A stretch of DNA of 36,692 nucleotides from UMGS1696 sp963642885 (GTDB lineage Bacteria; Bacillota; Clostridia; Oscillospirales; CAG-272), in NCBI GenBank assembly GCA_963642885.1, contig CAVIJI010000017.1, forward strand, positions 1 through 36,692. The letters run 5' to 3'. The notes under the pieces were generated by a model, which was not told the DNA's origin, made no database searches, and saw only the letters and a program-made list of their open reading frames with translations. A program made the position numbers and the translations under genes. Below are positions 25,591 to 33,810 of this stretch, one piece after another; the first letter of the stretch is position 1; every line of letters starts with the position of its first letter.

Positions 25591-25663
25591 CAGGGGCACT
25601 AAGACTCGAACTCAGGACACGTGGTTTTGGAGACCACTGCTCTACCAACTGAGCTATACCCCT
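25591..25663 (-). tRNA. tRNA-Trp (anticodon CCA)
   Basis: A 73-nt cloverleaf: acceptor AGGGGTA/TGCCCCT with discriminator G, D-arm AGCTCAGTTGGTAGAGC, anticodon arm TGGTCTCCAAAACCA with CCA anticodon, T-arm with GTTCGAGTC. The 3' CCA is not encoded. Stand-alone gene with its own promoter and terminator. Confidence 0.97.
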
Positions 25664-25676
25664 GTGCAACATCGTT

Positions 25677-25706
25677 ATTATATCATATCATACTGACTTT
25701 TGTCAA
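25677..25706 (-). promoter_or_regulatory. tRNA-Trp promoter
   Basis: Minus strand TTGACA, 18-nt spacer, TATAAT, ending 13 nt before the mature tRNA 5' end. Confidence 0.88.
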
Positions 25707-25768
25707 TACTTTTTTCAAAAAAATTCAATCTATTTATCACTGCAGCGGAATCACATCGATTTTAACGC

Positions 25769-25823
25769 AAAAAACCTCGGCGGATGCTTCGGCGTTTTCA
25801 TGCCGCGGCATTACCAAGGTTTA
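25769..25823 (-). terminator. structured terminator after the aldo/keto reductase gene
   Basis: Minus strand AAACCTTGG pairs with CCGAGGTTT (one G-U), enclosing a GCCGCGGC mini-hairpin, then six U. Lies about 45 nt past the stop at 25867. Confidence 0.75.
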
Positions 25824-25866
25824 ATTTTACGGCCGGACTTATCACAGCTTCTTTTTGTCTGTTAAT

Positions 25867-26784
25867 TTACGGAAGAGTTTTACCGGACGCACGGTACAGC
25901 TCATACCACTCATCATGAGTAATCGTTATATCTGCTGCACTGCCGATTATTTTGATTCTCTCGGGATTTACGGTGCCGACAACAGGCTGCATTTTGGCGG
26001 GGTGACGAAGTATCCATGCGATAGCCATTCCGGTTGAATTCGTACCGTACTTTTCACCGATTTCTTCAAGCTTCTTATTTAATTCGGCGTAATTCGGATT
26101 GCCGATAAACGTACCGCCGAAGAATCCGAACTGGAATGGTGACCACGGCTGTATTGTAATACCGTTAAGCCTGCAGTAATCGAGAACCATGCCGTCACGG
26201 TTAATCGCGGCGTCTTTTTCCATATTGACATTCAATCCGCAGTCAATCATCGTTGTGTTCGTTATACTGAACTGAAGCTGATTGACAAGAATGCGTCTTT
26301 CGGGTTCAAGATATTTATTAAGCAGTTCTATCTGATAAGGATTGTGGTTGGAAACACCGAAATTTCTTACCTTACCGCTGTCATAAAGTATATTGAATGC
26401 TTCGGCAACCTTTTCGGGCTCGCACAATGTATCGGGGCGATGAAGAAGAAGAAAATCTATGTATTCGACTTTTAATCTCTTCAGGCTTTTCTCGACGCAT
26501 GATATGATATACTCTTTATCGAAATCATATGAACCGGGTTTGATTCCGCATTTTGTCTGAATAAATATTTTCTCTCTGATTGACGGATTCGCACAAAGGA
26601 AATTTCCGAACTTTTCTTCGCATATGCCTCCGCCGTATATGTCGGCGTGATCGAAGTAATTTATTCCGCATTCGAGGTCGGTTTTTATAACCTCATCGAT
26701 TTGAGCGGGAGTAAGTCCGCCGATTCTCATACAGCCTTGAGCGACACGTGATACATCAAGTCCCGCGAGTGTAGCATATTTCAT
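25867..26784 (-). CDS. aldo/keto reductase, YdhF-like
   Basis: 305 residues from the ATG at 26784, chosen because AAGGAGA lies 6 nt upstream; the longer frame to 26826 overlaps the promoter. Catalytic tetrad visible: Asp45 and Tyr50 (NYFDHADIYGGG), Lys78 (IQTKCG) and His115 (LLLHRPD). NFGVSNHNPYQ and the C-terminal NADPH-binding region PVVGTVNPERI follow. NAD(P)H-dependent reduction of carbonyls; physiological substrate unknown. Monocistronic. Confidence 0.92.
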   Translation of the reverse strand: MKYATLAGLDVSRVAQGCMRIGGLTPAQIDEVIKTDLECGINYFDHADIYGGGICEEKFGNFLCANPSIREKIFIQTKCGIKPGSYDFDKEYIISCVEKSLKRLKVEYIDFLLLHRPDTLCEPEKVAEAFNILYDSGKVRNFGVSNHNPYQIELLNKYLEPERRILVNQLQFSITNTTMIDCGLNVNMEKDAAINRDGMVLDYCRLNGITIQPWSPFQFGFFGGTFIGNPNYAELNKKLEEIGEKYGTNSTGMAIAWILRHPAKMQPVVGTVNPERIKIIGSAADITITHDEWYELYRASGKTLP

Positions 26785-26816
26785 AGCTGTTCTCCTTAAA
26801 TATTCTTTACGCATAT

Positions 26817-26845
26817 AATATACCATTATATACTGATTTTGTCAA
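26817..26845 (-). promoter_or_regulatory. aldo/keto reductase promoter, extended -10
   Basis: Minus strand TTGACA, 17-nt spacer ending TGG, TATATT. About 25 nt before the ATG. Confidence 0.85.
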
Positions 26846-26942
26846 GGAAAAACGTGTATTGTACGGGGCAATAAATCACGGAAATGTTCTATGCCGTCCG
26901 TACTTCGCTTCGATTTACCGATATAATCCGGTATAATCGGCA

Positions 26943-27734
26943 TTATTTCTTTCCCACAAGCAATTTAGAACCCGACAGCATCATCCTCTTCGCTTCTTTT
27001 TGTGTCATAAACATTCCGTTGGTGGTGTCAATCAGCTCGACCTTTTCATATCCCTGCTCTTTAAGCTGTTTCACAAATACTTGCATATCACCGTACCGTG
27101 ACTGAGACATCAGGTCGTGAATAGCGAAGGTACCGCCTTTTTTCAGAACACGCAAGGTTTCAAGTAAAAGCTGCTGCTTATTGACACCCGTTATATTGTG
27201 ATACACATAGTTACTGGTCACGGCATCGAAGGTTTCATCCGCAAAATCCAATTTCGTTGCATCACCCTTTTGAAATGATGTGTTGTTCACACCTTCCGCA
27301 GCAGAATTGCTCTGACAAAGAGGCAAACTGAACGATGCGTATTCCTTGCCCCAACGGTCTATACCGAGCATTTTCGCTTTGGGATTTCTCTTAGCACACG
27401 CATTCGTCAATGCACCGCTGCCGCAGCCTACATCAAGTCCTATGCCGCCGTCCGGTATGGTAATATATCTTGCGGTTCCGTCTATGATTTGCTTCGACAG
27501 CTTTCTTTCACCGTCATATGAGAAGGTCATGTAAGCATGAATACTCCATTCAGTGTATTTCGCACACGCAGCAAAGGCAATGAAGGATATTATTCCTATT
27601 ACCGTTCGTGCCGTACCATGTACACCGCATCCGAAAACTCCGAATACCGTAAATATACCTAAGGTTAAAATCGTTGCTGCGAGCAGAGCCCAAATCATTC
27701 CTTTTGGAACCCAGTTTTTGTAATCGGCTTTCAT
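26943..27734 (-). CDS. class I SAM-dependent methyltransferase with N-terminal membrane anchor
   Basis: 263 residues. Two hydrophobic segments (about 12-34 and 42-58) precede the catalytic domain. Motif I is IGLDVGCGSGALT (about 98-110), with LGIDRWGKEY for the ribose-binding acid, FQKGDATKLDF, and FDAVTSNYVYHNI plus LRVLKKGGTFAIHD for later motifs; this order resembles UbiE/Methyltransf_11 enzymes. GGAGGAG precedes the ATG at 27734. Acceptor unknown; membrane anchoring suggests a lipid-like or membrane-associated substrate. Confidence 0.88.
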   Translation of the reverse strand: MKADYKNWVPKGMIWALLAATILTLGIFTVFGVFGCGVHGTARTVIGIISFIAFAACAKYTEWSIHAYMTFSYDGERKLSKQIIDGTARYITIPDGGIGLDVGCGSGALTNACAKRNPKAKMLGIDRWGKEYASFSLPLCQSNSAAEGVNNTSFQKGDATKLDFADETFDAVTSNYVYHNITGVNKQQLLLETLRVLKKGGTFAIHDLMSQSRYGDMQVFVKQLKEQGYEKVELIDTTNGMFMTQKEAKRMMLSGSKLLVGKK

Positions 27735-27831
27735 TTTTCTCCTCCGTATTTATAATGTAAATTAATATCAATAAACAATTCTGTCACCACTGTGTAAGTT
27801 CCGTACTCACAGGCCTTTTGACACATGATGT

Positions 27832-28740
27832 TTATTTTTTCAATATCAACACAATTTTCTCGAAATCTTCTTTCGCTTCTTTAAAGTAAGTAAACATACA
27901 ATAACAGTGGAACATTTTCGGACGGGCAACAACTTTGTACGGCACATTCGCACGTTTGCAAGCCTTCTCGAAATCGGGAAGCGCACCGTAAAGCACCTCA
28001 TCCTTACTATAGATGAATGTAATGTCGTTTACACCGCTTAAATCACCGCGCGAACCCGAAAGCATATAATAAGGAACATCCTTTTCGCCATGACGCATAA
28101 ACTTTTCAACCGATGCCATAAAAGCGTAATCAATACCGATATCACTTACGTTAAGTGCCTTCATACGTGCTTTTTCTTCATCGTTCCACGGGCACTCTCC
28201 GGGAGAAATCGCAACAATATGTCTCGGCTGAGGCAGTGGGTTTGCTTGTACGTTATTGTGTTCGGCTATTCCGAGTGCCAACGCACCGCCCGATGAGAAT
28301 CCACAGGTACTGACATTGCCACCGCCGTATAACGAAATCATTTGTCTGTAGCACTCGTAGGACATTGCGTATGTTTCGGTAATGCAATGCTCGGTACACA
28401 GCGGATATGCCGGGAACCACACGTCACAGCCTGTTTCCCTGCATAATTTTTTCAATACTCCTATATCACCTTTGTCGGAGCCTATCATCATTCCGCCTCC
28501 GAAGAAGAACAGAATGGCACGCTGTGAACGTTTTTCTTCGTTTTGGACTACAAGGCAAGGATATTTATCGAAAACCATTCGCTTATCATAAACAAACTTT
28601 TTATCCGAAGGCATGTAAAAGCCACGATTTTTATTCATTTTATCGATGATTTTCAACAGCTCCTCTTCGGGCTTACCGAACATTTTTTTCATTCCCGACA
28701 GCTTAATGCCGCATTTCATTACAGACGCGAGAAAACTCAT
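27832..28740 (-). CDS. alpha/beta hydrolase (esterase/lipase-like)
   Basis: 302 residues from the ATG at 28740, which has AAGGAGG 6-7 nt upstream; the longer frame to 28866 is translated MITE sequence and is rejected. FFFGGGMMIGS forms the oxyanion-hole region, GFSSGG at about 147-152 the nucleophile Ser149, IYSKDE the acid and FHCYC the His, in hormone-sensitive-lipase-like order. Substrate unknown. Follows a palindromic candidate operator and repeat copy A. Confidence 0.85.
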   Translation of the reverse strand: MSFLASVMKCGIKLSGMKKMFGKPEEELLKIIDKMNKNRGFYMPSDKKFVYDKRMVFDKYPCLVVQNEEKRSQRAILFFFGGGMMIGSDKGDIGVLKKLCRETGCDVWFPAYPLCTEHCITETYAMSYECYRQMISLYGGGNVSTCGFSSGGALALGIAEHNNVQANPLPQPRHIVAISPGECPWNDEEKARMKALNVSDIGIDYAFMASVEKFMRHGEKDVPYYMLSGSRGDLSGVNDITFIYSKDEVLYGALPDFEKACKRANVPYKVVARPKMFHCYCMFTYFKEAKEDFEKIVLILKK

Positions 28741-28757
28741 TATATACCTCCTTATAT

Positions 28758-28852
28758 TTAGAAAGCCTCTGAGTTTAAGGTTATTTTTGCGATAAAAGTC
28801 CATATATTTCAGCCTTTTATCACAAAAATCCGATTTATTCAGAGTATCCTTA
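28758..28852 (-). repeat. MITE-like repeat, copy A
   Basis: About 95 bp, inverted relative to copy B and roughly 85-90% identical by eye. Bounded by TTA on both sides (possible target duplication). Ends are imperfect inverted repeats (GAAAGCCTCTGA and GGATACTCTGA); the core TTTTTGCGATAAAAG/CTTTTATCACAAAAA forms a hairpin with one mismatch. It lies between the hydrolase ribosome site and its upstream region. Confidence 0.8.
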
Positions 28853-28872
28853 AGTTGCCGCAGCAATCATAT

Positions 28873-28890
28873 AGTTAGCAGTGTCTAACT
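28873..28890. promoter_or_regulatory. candidate repressor operator palindrome
   Basis: AGTTAG-6 nt-CTAACT, reminiscent of TetR-family operators. It is upstream of the hydrolase gene at 27832-28740; no regulator gene is nearby. Confidence 0.35.
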
Positions 28891-28901
28891 TTACATTATT
28901 C

Positions 28902-28928
28902 GAAAAAGCTGTATTATACAGCTTTTTC
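28902..28928 (-). terminator. terminator after the acetylesterase-like gene
   Basis: Minus strand GAAAAAGCTGTA, 3-nt loop, TACAGCTTTTTC: a 12-bp perfect stem ending in five U. About 20 nt after the stop at 28949. Confidence 0.8.
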
Positions 28929-28948
28929 TGTAATTAATCTATAATATC

Positions 28949-29740
28949 TCAGGCAAGCCAGCCTATATATCCGAGCCAATTCTTGAGAAGTACTGTCCAC
29001 TGTGCTACATGCGGAGCATCCGGTGCCAAGCCGAGTCCGTGAGGACCGTCTGGGAATACATGCAGCTCATGGTGAATACCATGACGTCTCAGTGCGGCGG
29101 CATAAAGATAGCTGTTAATAACATTAACTCCGCCGTCCTCAGATGTATGCCATATAAACGCAGTCGGAGTGCTGTCATTCACCAAAAGATCGGGTGAATA
29201 TTCTGCGTAATCCGTTACACCCTCTCCGCACAGATTTTCATAGCTGCCGACATGAGCTACATCCGTCTCATCAGGCTTATGGATAACAGGATAACACAAT
29301 ATCGTAGCATTGGGCAGCGGAGAAATTTTATCGATATCGTCAACGTCTTCGAAATCTATTTTCTTGGTATATGTCGAGGTGAGTGCTGCCAAGTGTCCTC
29401 CGGCGGAAGAACCCATTACCGCTATTCTCTGCGGATCAACACCGAATTTTTCGGAATTAGCTCTTATGTAACGTATTGCTCTTCTGGAATCCAACAGAGG
29501 AAGAGGAAAATGATGATTCGGTGCGACACGATATTCGCATACAAAAGCATCCATTCCCAATGAATTCAGAAATTCGGCATAAGATTTTCCCTCATGGTCG
29601 GATGCTCTGAAGCAGTACGCTCCTCCGGGAAGGATAACCGCAGTTGCCGTAGTCTTTTTGTTCGCTGTCGGATAATATTCCAAAACCGGTTCTTCAACGC
29701 ATTTTCCGGGTACACTGTTCCATAACTTAATTGTTTCCAT
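28949..29740 (-). CDS. alpha/beta hydrolase, acetylesterase-like
   Basis: 263 residues, no signal peptide. ILPGGAYCFRASDHEG (oxyanion hole), VMGSSAGGHLAAL (nucleophile Ser112), WHTSEDGGV (Asp202 candidate) and DGPHGLGLA (His234) give the catalytic triad of BD-FAE/acetylxylan-esterase-like enzymes that deacetylate sugars. GGAGGC precedes the ATG. It begins 14 nt after aspS, so it is co-transcribed with it although functionally unrelated. Confidence 0.85.
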   Translation of the reverse strand: METIKLWNSVPGKCVEEPVLEYYPTANKKTTATAVILPGGAYCFRASDHEGKSYAEFLNSLGMDAFVCEYRVAPNHHFPLPLLDSRRAIRYIRANSEKFGVDPQRIAVMGSSAGGHLAALTSTYTKKIDFEDVDDIDKISPLPNATILCYPVIHKPDETDVAHVGSYENLCGEGVTDYAEYSPDLLVNDSTPTAFIWHTSEDGGVNVINSYLYAAALRRHGIHHELHVFPDGPHGLGLAPDAPHVAQWTVLLKNWLGYIGWLA

Positions 29741-29754
29741 TATCTGCCTCCGAT

Positions 29755-31548
29755 TTATTCTTCTTCATCGGTACTTACAACCGTAATTCCGAGTTCCTCG
29801 AGAGCCTTCGGATCGGCGGGAGCAGGACACTTTGACAAGAGTTCGGAAGCATTCTGTACCTTCGGGAACGCAACAACATCTCTGAGTGTGTCGCTGCCGG
29901 TCATAAGCATTGCGAGTCTGTCAAGTCCGAGTGCGGCACCTCCGTGCGGCGGTGCACCGTATTTATATGCATCTACAAGGAATCCGAATTTTCTGTCGAT
30001 TTCTTCTTCCGTAAGGCCGAGTCTGCGGAACATATGCTGCTGCAGTTCGGGGTCTGTGATTCTGATTGAACCGGACGAAATTTCAATTCCGTTCAAAACG
30101 AGATCATAACACTTAGCTCTTACCTTACCGGGATCCGTATCTATGTACTCAAGGCATTCGTCAAGCGGCATCGTGAAAGGATGGTGCATAGCAAGCCATG
30201 TTCCGCTTTCCTCGTCCCACTCAAAGAACGGGAATTCCGTTATCCAAAGGAAATTGTACTGATTGGGAATGATGCCGAGCTGTTTTGCCATCATCTGTCT
30301 GAGAGCGCCGAGAGTCGGAAGTGTTACGCTGTCCTTATCTGCGACGATAAGAGCAACATCGCCTTTCTCGCATCCGATTTTCGCCATTATAGCCTCAAGT
30401 TCACCTTCAGCCATAAACTTCGAGAACGAACAGTTCGGTACATCCTCGACAAATCTGATATATGCCAAGCCCTTGGCGCCGATTCCCTTTGCGTGTGCCG
30501 TAAGCTTGTCTATCTCTTTGCGTGTATATACATTAGCGGCGTTCTTAGCCACAATCGCTCTTACGCTTCCGCCAGCCTGTACCGCACCTGAGAATACGGA
30601 GAATCCGCTGTTTTTCACAAGTTCGGAAATATCCTGTATCTCCATACCGTAACGTGTATCGGGTTTATCGGAACCGTAGCGCTCCATAGCTTCCTTGTAT
30701 GTAAGTCTGGGAAGCGGAAGAGGTATATCAACACCGAGTATTTCTTTAAAGAGGCGTGCGACATATCCTTCATTCATCGACATGATATCTTCTTCATCGA
30801 CGAAAGACATTTCAAGGTCTATCTGAGTAAACTCAGGCTGACGGTCTGCTCTCAAGTCCTCATCACGGAAACATCTCGCAAGCTGAATATATCTGTCGAA
30901 TCCCGCAAGCATGAGAAGCTGTTTGTAAATCTGAGGTGACTGCGGGAGTGCGTAGAAGCTGCCCTTATGAATTCTCGAAGGAACAAGGTAGTCTCTTGCG
31001 CCTTCGGGTGTGGGCTTAATCATCATAGGAGTTTCGATTTCTATGAATCCGTTCTCGTAATAATATTCTCTTGTAACGCGTGCGATTTCGTGGCGCATAA
31101 GAATATTTTTCTGGAGAGTGGGACGTCTCAAATCGAGATATCTGTACTTCAGAGCTGTTTCGTCACGGACATTATTGTTATCGTTGATTTCAAACGGAGG
31201 CGTCTGTGCCGCGGAAAGTATCTTCATGCTTTCAACGTAAATTTCGATTTCTCCCGTGGGAAGGTTCTTGTTTATCGCACCCTCTCCTCTGGAACGAACG
31301 ACACCCTGAGCTGTAAGAACATATTCGGCTCTCACACCGAAAGCCTTATCGAATACATCACGGCTTGTCTTGTCATCAAACGCAAGCTGAACAATACCCG
31401 TTCTGTCTCTGAGATCGATGAAAATAAGGCTGCCGAGGTCACGTGTTCTTTGAGCCCAACCCGCTACCGATACCTTCTTGCCTATATCGGCGGATGTTAA
31501 AGTACCGCAATAGCAGGTTCTTTTGTCCTGATTTGTAAATGTTTCCAT
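29755..31548 (-). CDS. aspS: aspartate--tRNA ligase
   Basis: 597 residues, bacterial type. N-terminal anticodon-binding OB fold (GWAQRTRDLGSLIFIDLRDR), class II core with FIEIETPMM, LPQSPQIYKQLLML, motif 2 FRDEDLRADRQPEFTQIDLE, the bacterial GAD insert (about 280-410) and motif 3 GAALGLDRLAMLMTG. It charges tRNA-Asp. AAGGACA lies about 12 nt before the ATG at 31548. Second gene of the MazG-HAD/aspS/esterase operon. Confidence 0.97.
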   Translation of the reverse strand: METFTNQDKRTCYCGTLTSADIGKKVSVAGWAQRTRDLGSLIFIDLRDRTGIVQLAFDDKTSRDVFDKAFGVRAEYVLTAQGVVRSRGEGAINKNLPTGEIEIYVESMKILSAAQTPPFEINDNNNVRDETALKYRYLDLRRPTLQKNILMRHEIARVTREYYYENGFIEIETPMMIKPTPEGARDYLVPSRIHKGSFYALPQSPQIYKQLLMLAGFDRYIQLARCFRDEDLRADRQPEFTQIDLEMSFVDEEDIMSMNEGYVARLFKEILGVDIPLPLPRLTYKEAMERYGSDKPDTRYGMEIQDISELVKNSGFSVFSGAVQAGGSVRAIVAKNAANVYTRKEIDKLTAHAKGIGAKGLAYIRFVEDVPNCSFSKFMAEGELEAIMAKIGCEKGDVALIVADKDSVTLPTLGALRQMMAKQLGIIPNQYNFLWITEFPFFEWDEESGTWLAMHHPFTMPLDECLEYIDTDPGKVRAKCYDLVLNGIEISSGSIRITDPELQQHMFRRLGLTEEEIDRKFGFLVDAYKYGAPPHGGAALGLDRLAMLMTGSDTLRDVVAFPKVQNASELLSKCPAPADPKALEELGITVVSTDEEE

Positions 31549-31578
31549 AATCGTTGTCTGTCCTTACTGAATTTATGT

Positions 31579-32352
31579 TTATAGAATTTTTTCGATTTCG
31601 ATAATATCGTCGAGTACATATTGTGCTCCCGATTTCATATACATCTCTTTGCCGAAACGGCCTTTCACCGCACACGGTACCATTCCGAGTCTCTGTGCTA
31701 TTTTAAGTGCTACATTGGAACCCGTGCACACTATCGTTTCATTCGCTTTTACGCCGAACTCGTTAAGTATGCCGCCGAAAGCTTCACCGTAATGCTGTGA
31801 CTTTACGATAGAGTGAAATGCTCCGGAATCAAGACCGTTATCCGCAAGTATCGTTTTAACCTTGTCGGGTTCGAAATCGGACAGAAGTACAAGCTTAATA
31901 TCGGTTCTCGAGAGAGTTTCGATAAGTCTGTCTGCCGATTTCACGGCAGTACTCTCGTGAACTATAGTACCTTCCATATCGAATATAATTAATTTTATCT
32001 TGCTTTCTTCATACATAATTTTATTTTCGCTCCACTGCCTGCCCATATTTTTTTCGAATTTCTTTATAAAAGCATCGGAAAACTCATCCGCGGTTATCTT
32101 ATAAGCATTCATCATATCCAAGAGATACATGAATGTGTCTGCGATTTCCTCTACAAAGTGTGCTCTGACAGCATCATTTTCCATAATCCCCTCAGAGCCT
32201 TTTTTCTTTATTATTGCAATCGCTTCACCGAGTTCGTCGATACTCCACAGAATCGAAAGGGGTGCTTTTTCAGGAGTTCTGTCCTCCATCCAGCCTTTCT
32301 CAACCGCAAGATCATACTGCATCTTCAAAAGATCCGAAATTTTAACGTCCAT
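31579..32352 (-). CDS. MazG-like NTP pyrophosphohydrolase fused to a divergent HAD domain
   Basis: 257 residues. The N-terminal half (1-110) has the MazG/all-alpha NTP-PPase acid pattern E40xxE43 (IDELGEA) and E69xxD72 (VEEIADTF). From residue 118 a HAD domain begins: IIFDMEGTIVHES (nucleophile Asp125, with Glu127 replacing the usual second Asp), LVLLSDFE (motif II Ser), and IVKSQHYGEAF (Lys). Motif IV reads VCTGSNVAL without the expected Asp, so phosphatase activity is doubtful. Role probably in nucleotide pool sanitation. First gene of the operon with aspS. Confidence 0.8.
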   Translation of the reverse strand: MDVKISDLLKMQYDLAVEKGWMEDRTPEKAPLSILWSIDELGEAIAIIKKKGSEGIMENDAVRAHFVEEIADTFMYLLDMMNAYKITADEFSDAFIKKFEKNMGRQWSENKIMYEESKIKLIIFDMEGTIVHESTAVKSADRLIETLSRTDIKLVLLSDFEPDKVKTILADNGLDSGAFHSIVKSQHYGEAFGGILNEFGVKANETIVCTGSNVALKIAQRLGMVPCAVKGRFGKEMYMKSGAQYVLDDIIEIEKIL

Positions 32353-32408
32353 CAGTCTATTTCTCTTTCCTTATCCGAATAAGTTATCCGTAAATCAAAG
32401 ACACATTA

Positions 32409-32437
32409 AGTATATCAAATTCCTTTCGATTTATCAA
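32409..32437 (-). promoter_or_regulatory. promoter of the MazG-HAD/aspS/esterase operon
   Basis: Minus strand TTGATA, 17-nt spacer, TATACT. About 57 nt before the ATG at 32352. Confidence 0.75.
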
Positions 32438-32490
32438 GAGTTATGCCGCATATTTTCAAAAACTTTTCCTTTATCTTCTTATTATTTCTA

Positions 32491-32519
32491 TTGTATTTTC
32501 GCATTTTATGTGGTAAAAT
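32491..32519 (+). promoter_or_regulatory. aminotransferase promoter, extended -10
   Basis: TTGTAT, 17-nt spacer ending TGG, TAAAAT; divergent from the MazG-HAD promoter. 5' UTR about 43 nt. Confidence 0.7.
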
Positions 32520-32568
32520 ATTTTTTATTAAGAATGAATCAGTTATAGCGATAACAGGAGTTTATACT

Positions 32569-33762
32569 ATGGAATATAAAATTTCAAACAAGCTTGCGTC
32601 CCTTAAGCCGTCGGCAATCCGCGAAATCTTCAAGTCTCTTACGGATCCTACCATAATCAGCTTTGCTGCCGGCAATCCTTCCCCGCTGTCTTTTCCCGTA
32701 AAGGATATGGCCGAGCTTACCGCGGACATATATCAGAACAATGCTACGGCTGCTCTTCAGTACAGCATTACCGAGGGTTATCCCCCGCTTAGAAAAGCTG
32801 TTGCCGAGAGAATAAAGAATAAATTCAATATAGGCACCGACAATGACGAGCTTATTATCACATCCGGCGGTCAGCAGGGTATCGAGCTGCTTTGCAAGGC
32901 AATGTGCAACGAAGGTGATGTTGTCGTTTGCGAAAACCCGTCGTTTATAGGAGCGCTTAATGCATTCCGCTCAAACGGCGCGAAAACCGTGGGAGTTCCG
33001 TTAAAGGATGACGGTATTGACACGGATGAGCTCGAGAAGGTACTCGAGGAAACGAAAAACGTAAAGCTGCTGTATCTCATTCCGAATTTCCAGAATCCCG
33101 CCGGAATCACATCCACACTCGAGAACCGCAAGAAGGTTTACGAACTCGCGAAAAAGTACGGAGTGCTCATTCTCGAGGACAATCCGTACGGTGAGCTCCG
33201 TTTCGCCGGAGAGGAAGTTCCGAATTATAAATCATTTGACACCGAAGGACTCGTTGTTTACTGTTCATCATTCTCGAAGATTCTTTCGGCGGGCATGAGA
33301 ATAGGATTTATTTGCGGTCCGAAGGAAGTTGTCTCGAAGATGGTTGTCGCAAAGCAGGTTGAAGATGTCCATACCAACATCATGTTCCAAATGCTTTGCC
33401 ACAGATATATGACGGAACGCAATCTCGACGAACATATCAACGAAATAAAGAAGCTTTACAGAGCTAAATGCGGACTCATGCTTTCCGAGCTTGATAAGAA
33501 TATGCCGAAGTGTGTAAAGTACACTCGTCCCGAAGGCGGCTTGTTCATCTGGTGCACTTTGCCGAACAATACCGACTCATCCGAATTCGTAAAAAAAGCA
33601 TTGGAAAGAAAGGTTGCCGTTGTTCCCGGAACCGCGTTCAACTGCGACACCGAAGCTCCGTCAGACTCGTTCAGACTGAATTATTCCACTCCCTCGGATG
33701 AGGACATAATACGCGGTATTAAGATACTCGGTGACCTGGCAAAGGAAATGTTTGCCGACTGA
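32569..33762 (+). CDS. PLP-dependent aminotransferase, class I/II (2-aminoadipate/aromatic type)
   Basis: 397 residues from the ATG at 32569, which has AGGAG 8 nt upstream; the frame continues upstream to 32443 without support. ISFAAGNPSP, YSITEGYPPLRKAV, ITSGGQQGIELLCK, LIPNFQNPAGIT, EDNPYGELRF and SSFSKILSAGMRIGFI (PLP Lys237) resemble MocR-type stand-alone aminotransferases of the 2-aminoadipate/Tyr/kynurenine group. Amino donor unknown. Runs toward obgE with a 48-nt gap. Confidence 0.92.
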   Translation: MEYKISNKLASLKPSAIREIFKSLTDPTIISFAAGNPSPLSFPVKDMAELTADIYQNNATAALQYSITEGYPPLRKAVAERIKNKFNIGTDNDELIITSGGQQGIELLCKAMCNEGDVVVCENPSFIGALNAFRSNGAKTVGVPLKDDGIDTDELEKVLEETKNVKLLYLIPNFQNPAGITSTLENRKKVYELAKKYGVLILEDNPYGELRFAGEEVPNYKSFDTEGLVVYCSSFSKILSAGMRIGFICGPKEVVSKMVVAKQVEDVHTNIMFQMLCHRYMTERNLDEHINEIKKLYRAKCGLMLSELDKNMPKCVKYTRPEGGLFIWCTLPNNTDSSEFVKKALERKVAVVPGTAFNCDTEAPSDSFRLNYSTPSDEDIIRGIKILGDLAKEMFAD

Positions 33763-33810
33763 CTTACCGACCACACGATACAAAATAACAGGAAATTGAT
33801 ATAATCGATT

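Noticed and set aside
28741..28866. 42-residue N-terminal extension of the hydrolase at 27832
   Set aside because: It translates repeat copy A; the AAGGAGG and ATG at 28740 give the family-like start.
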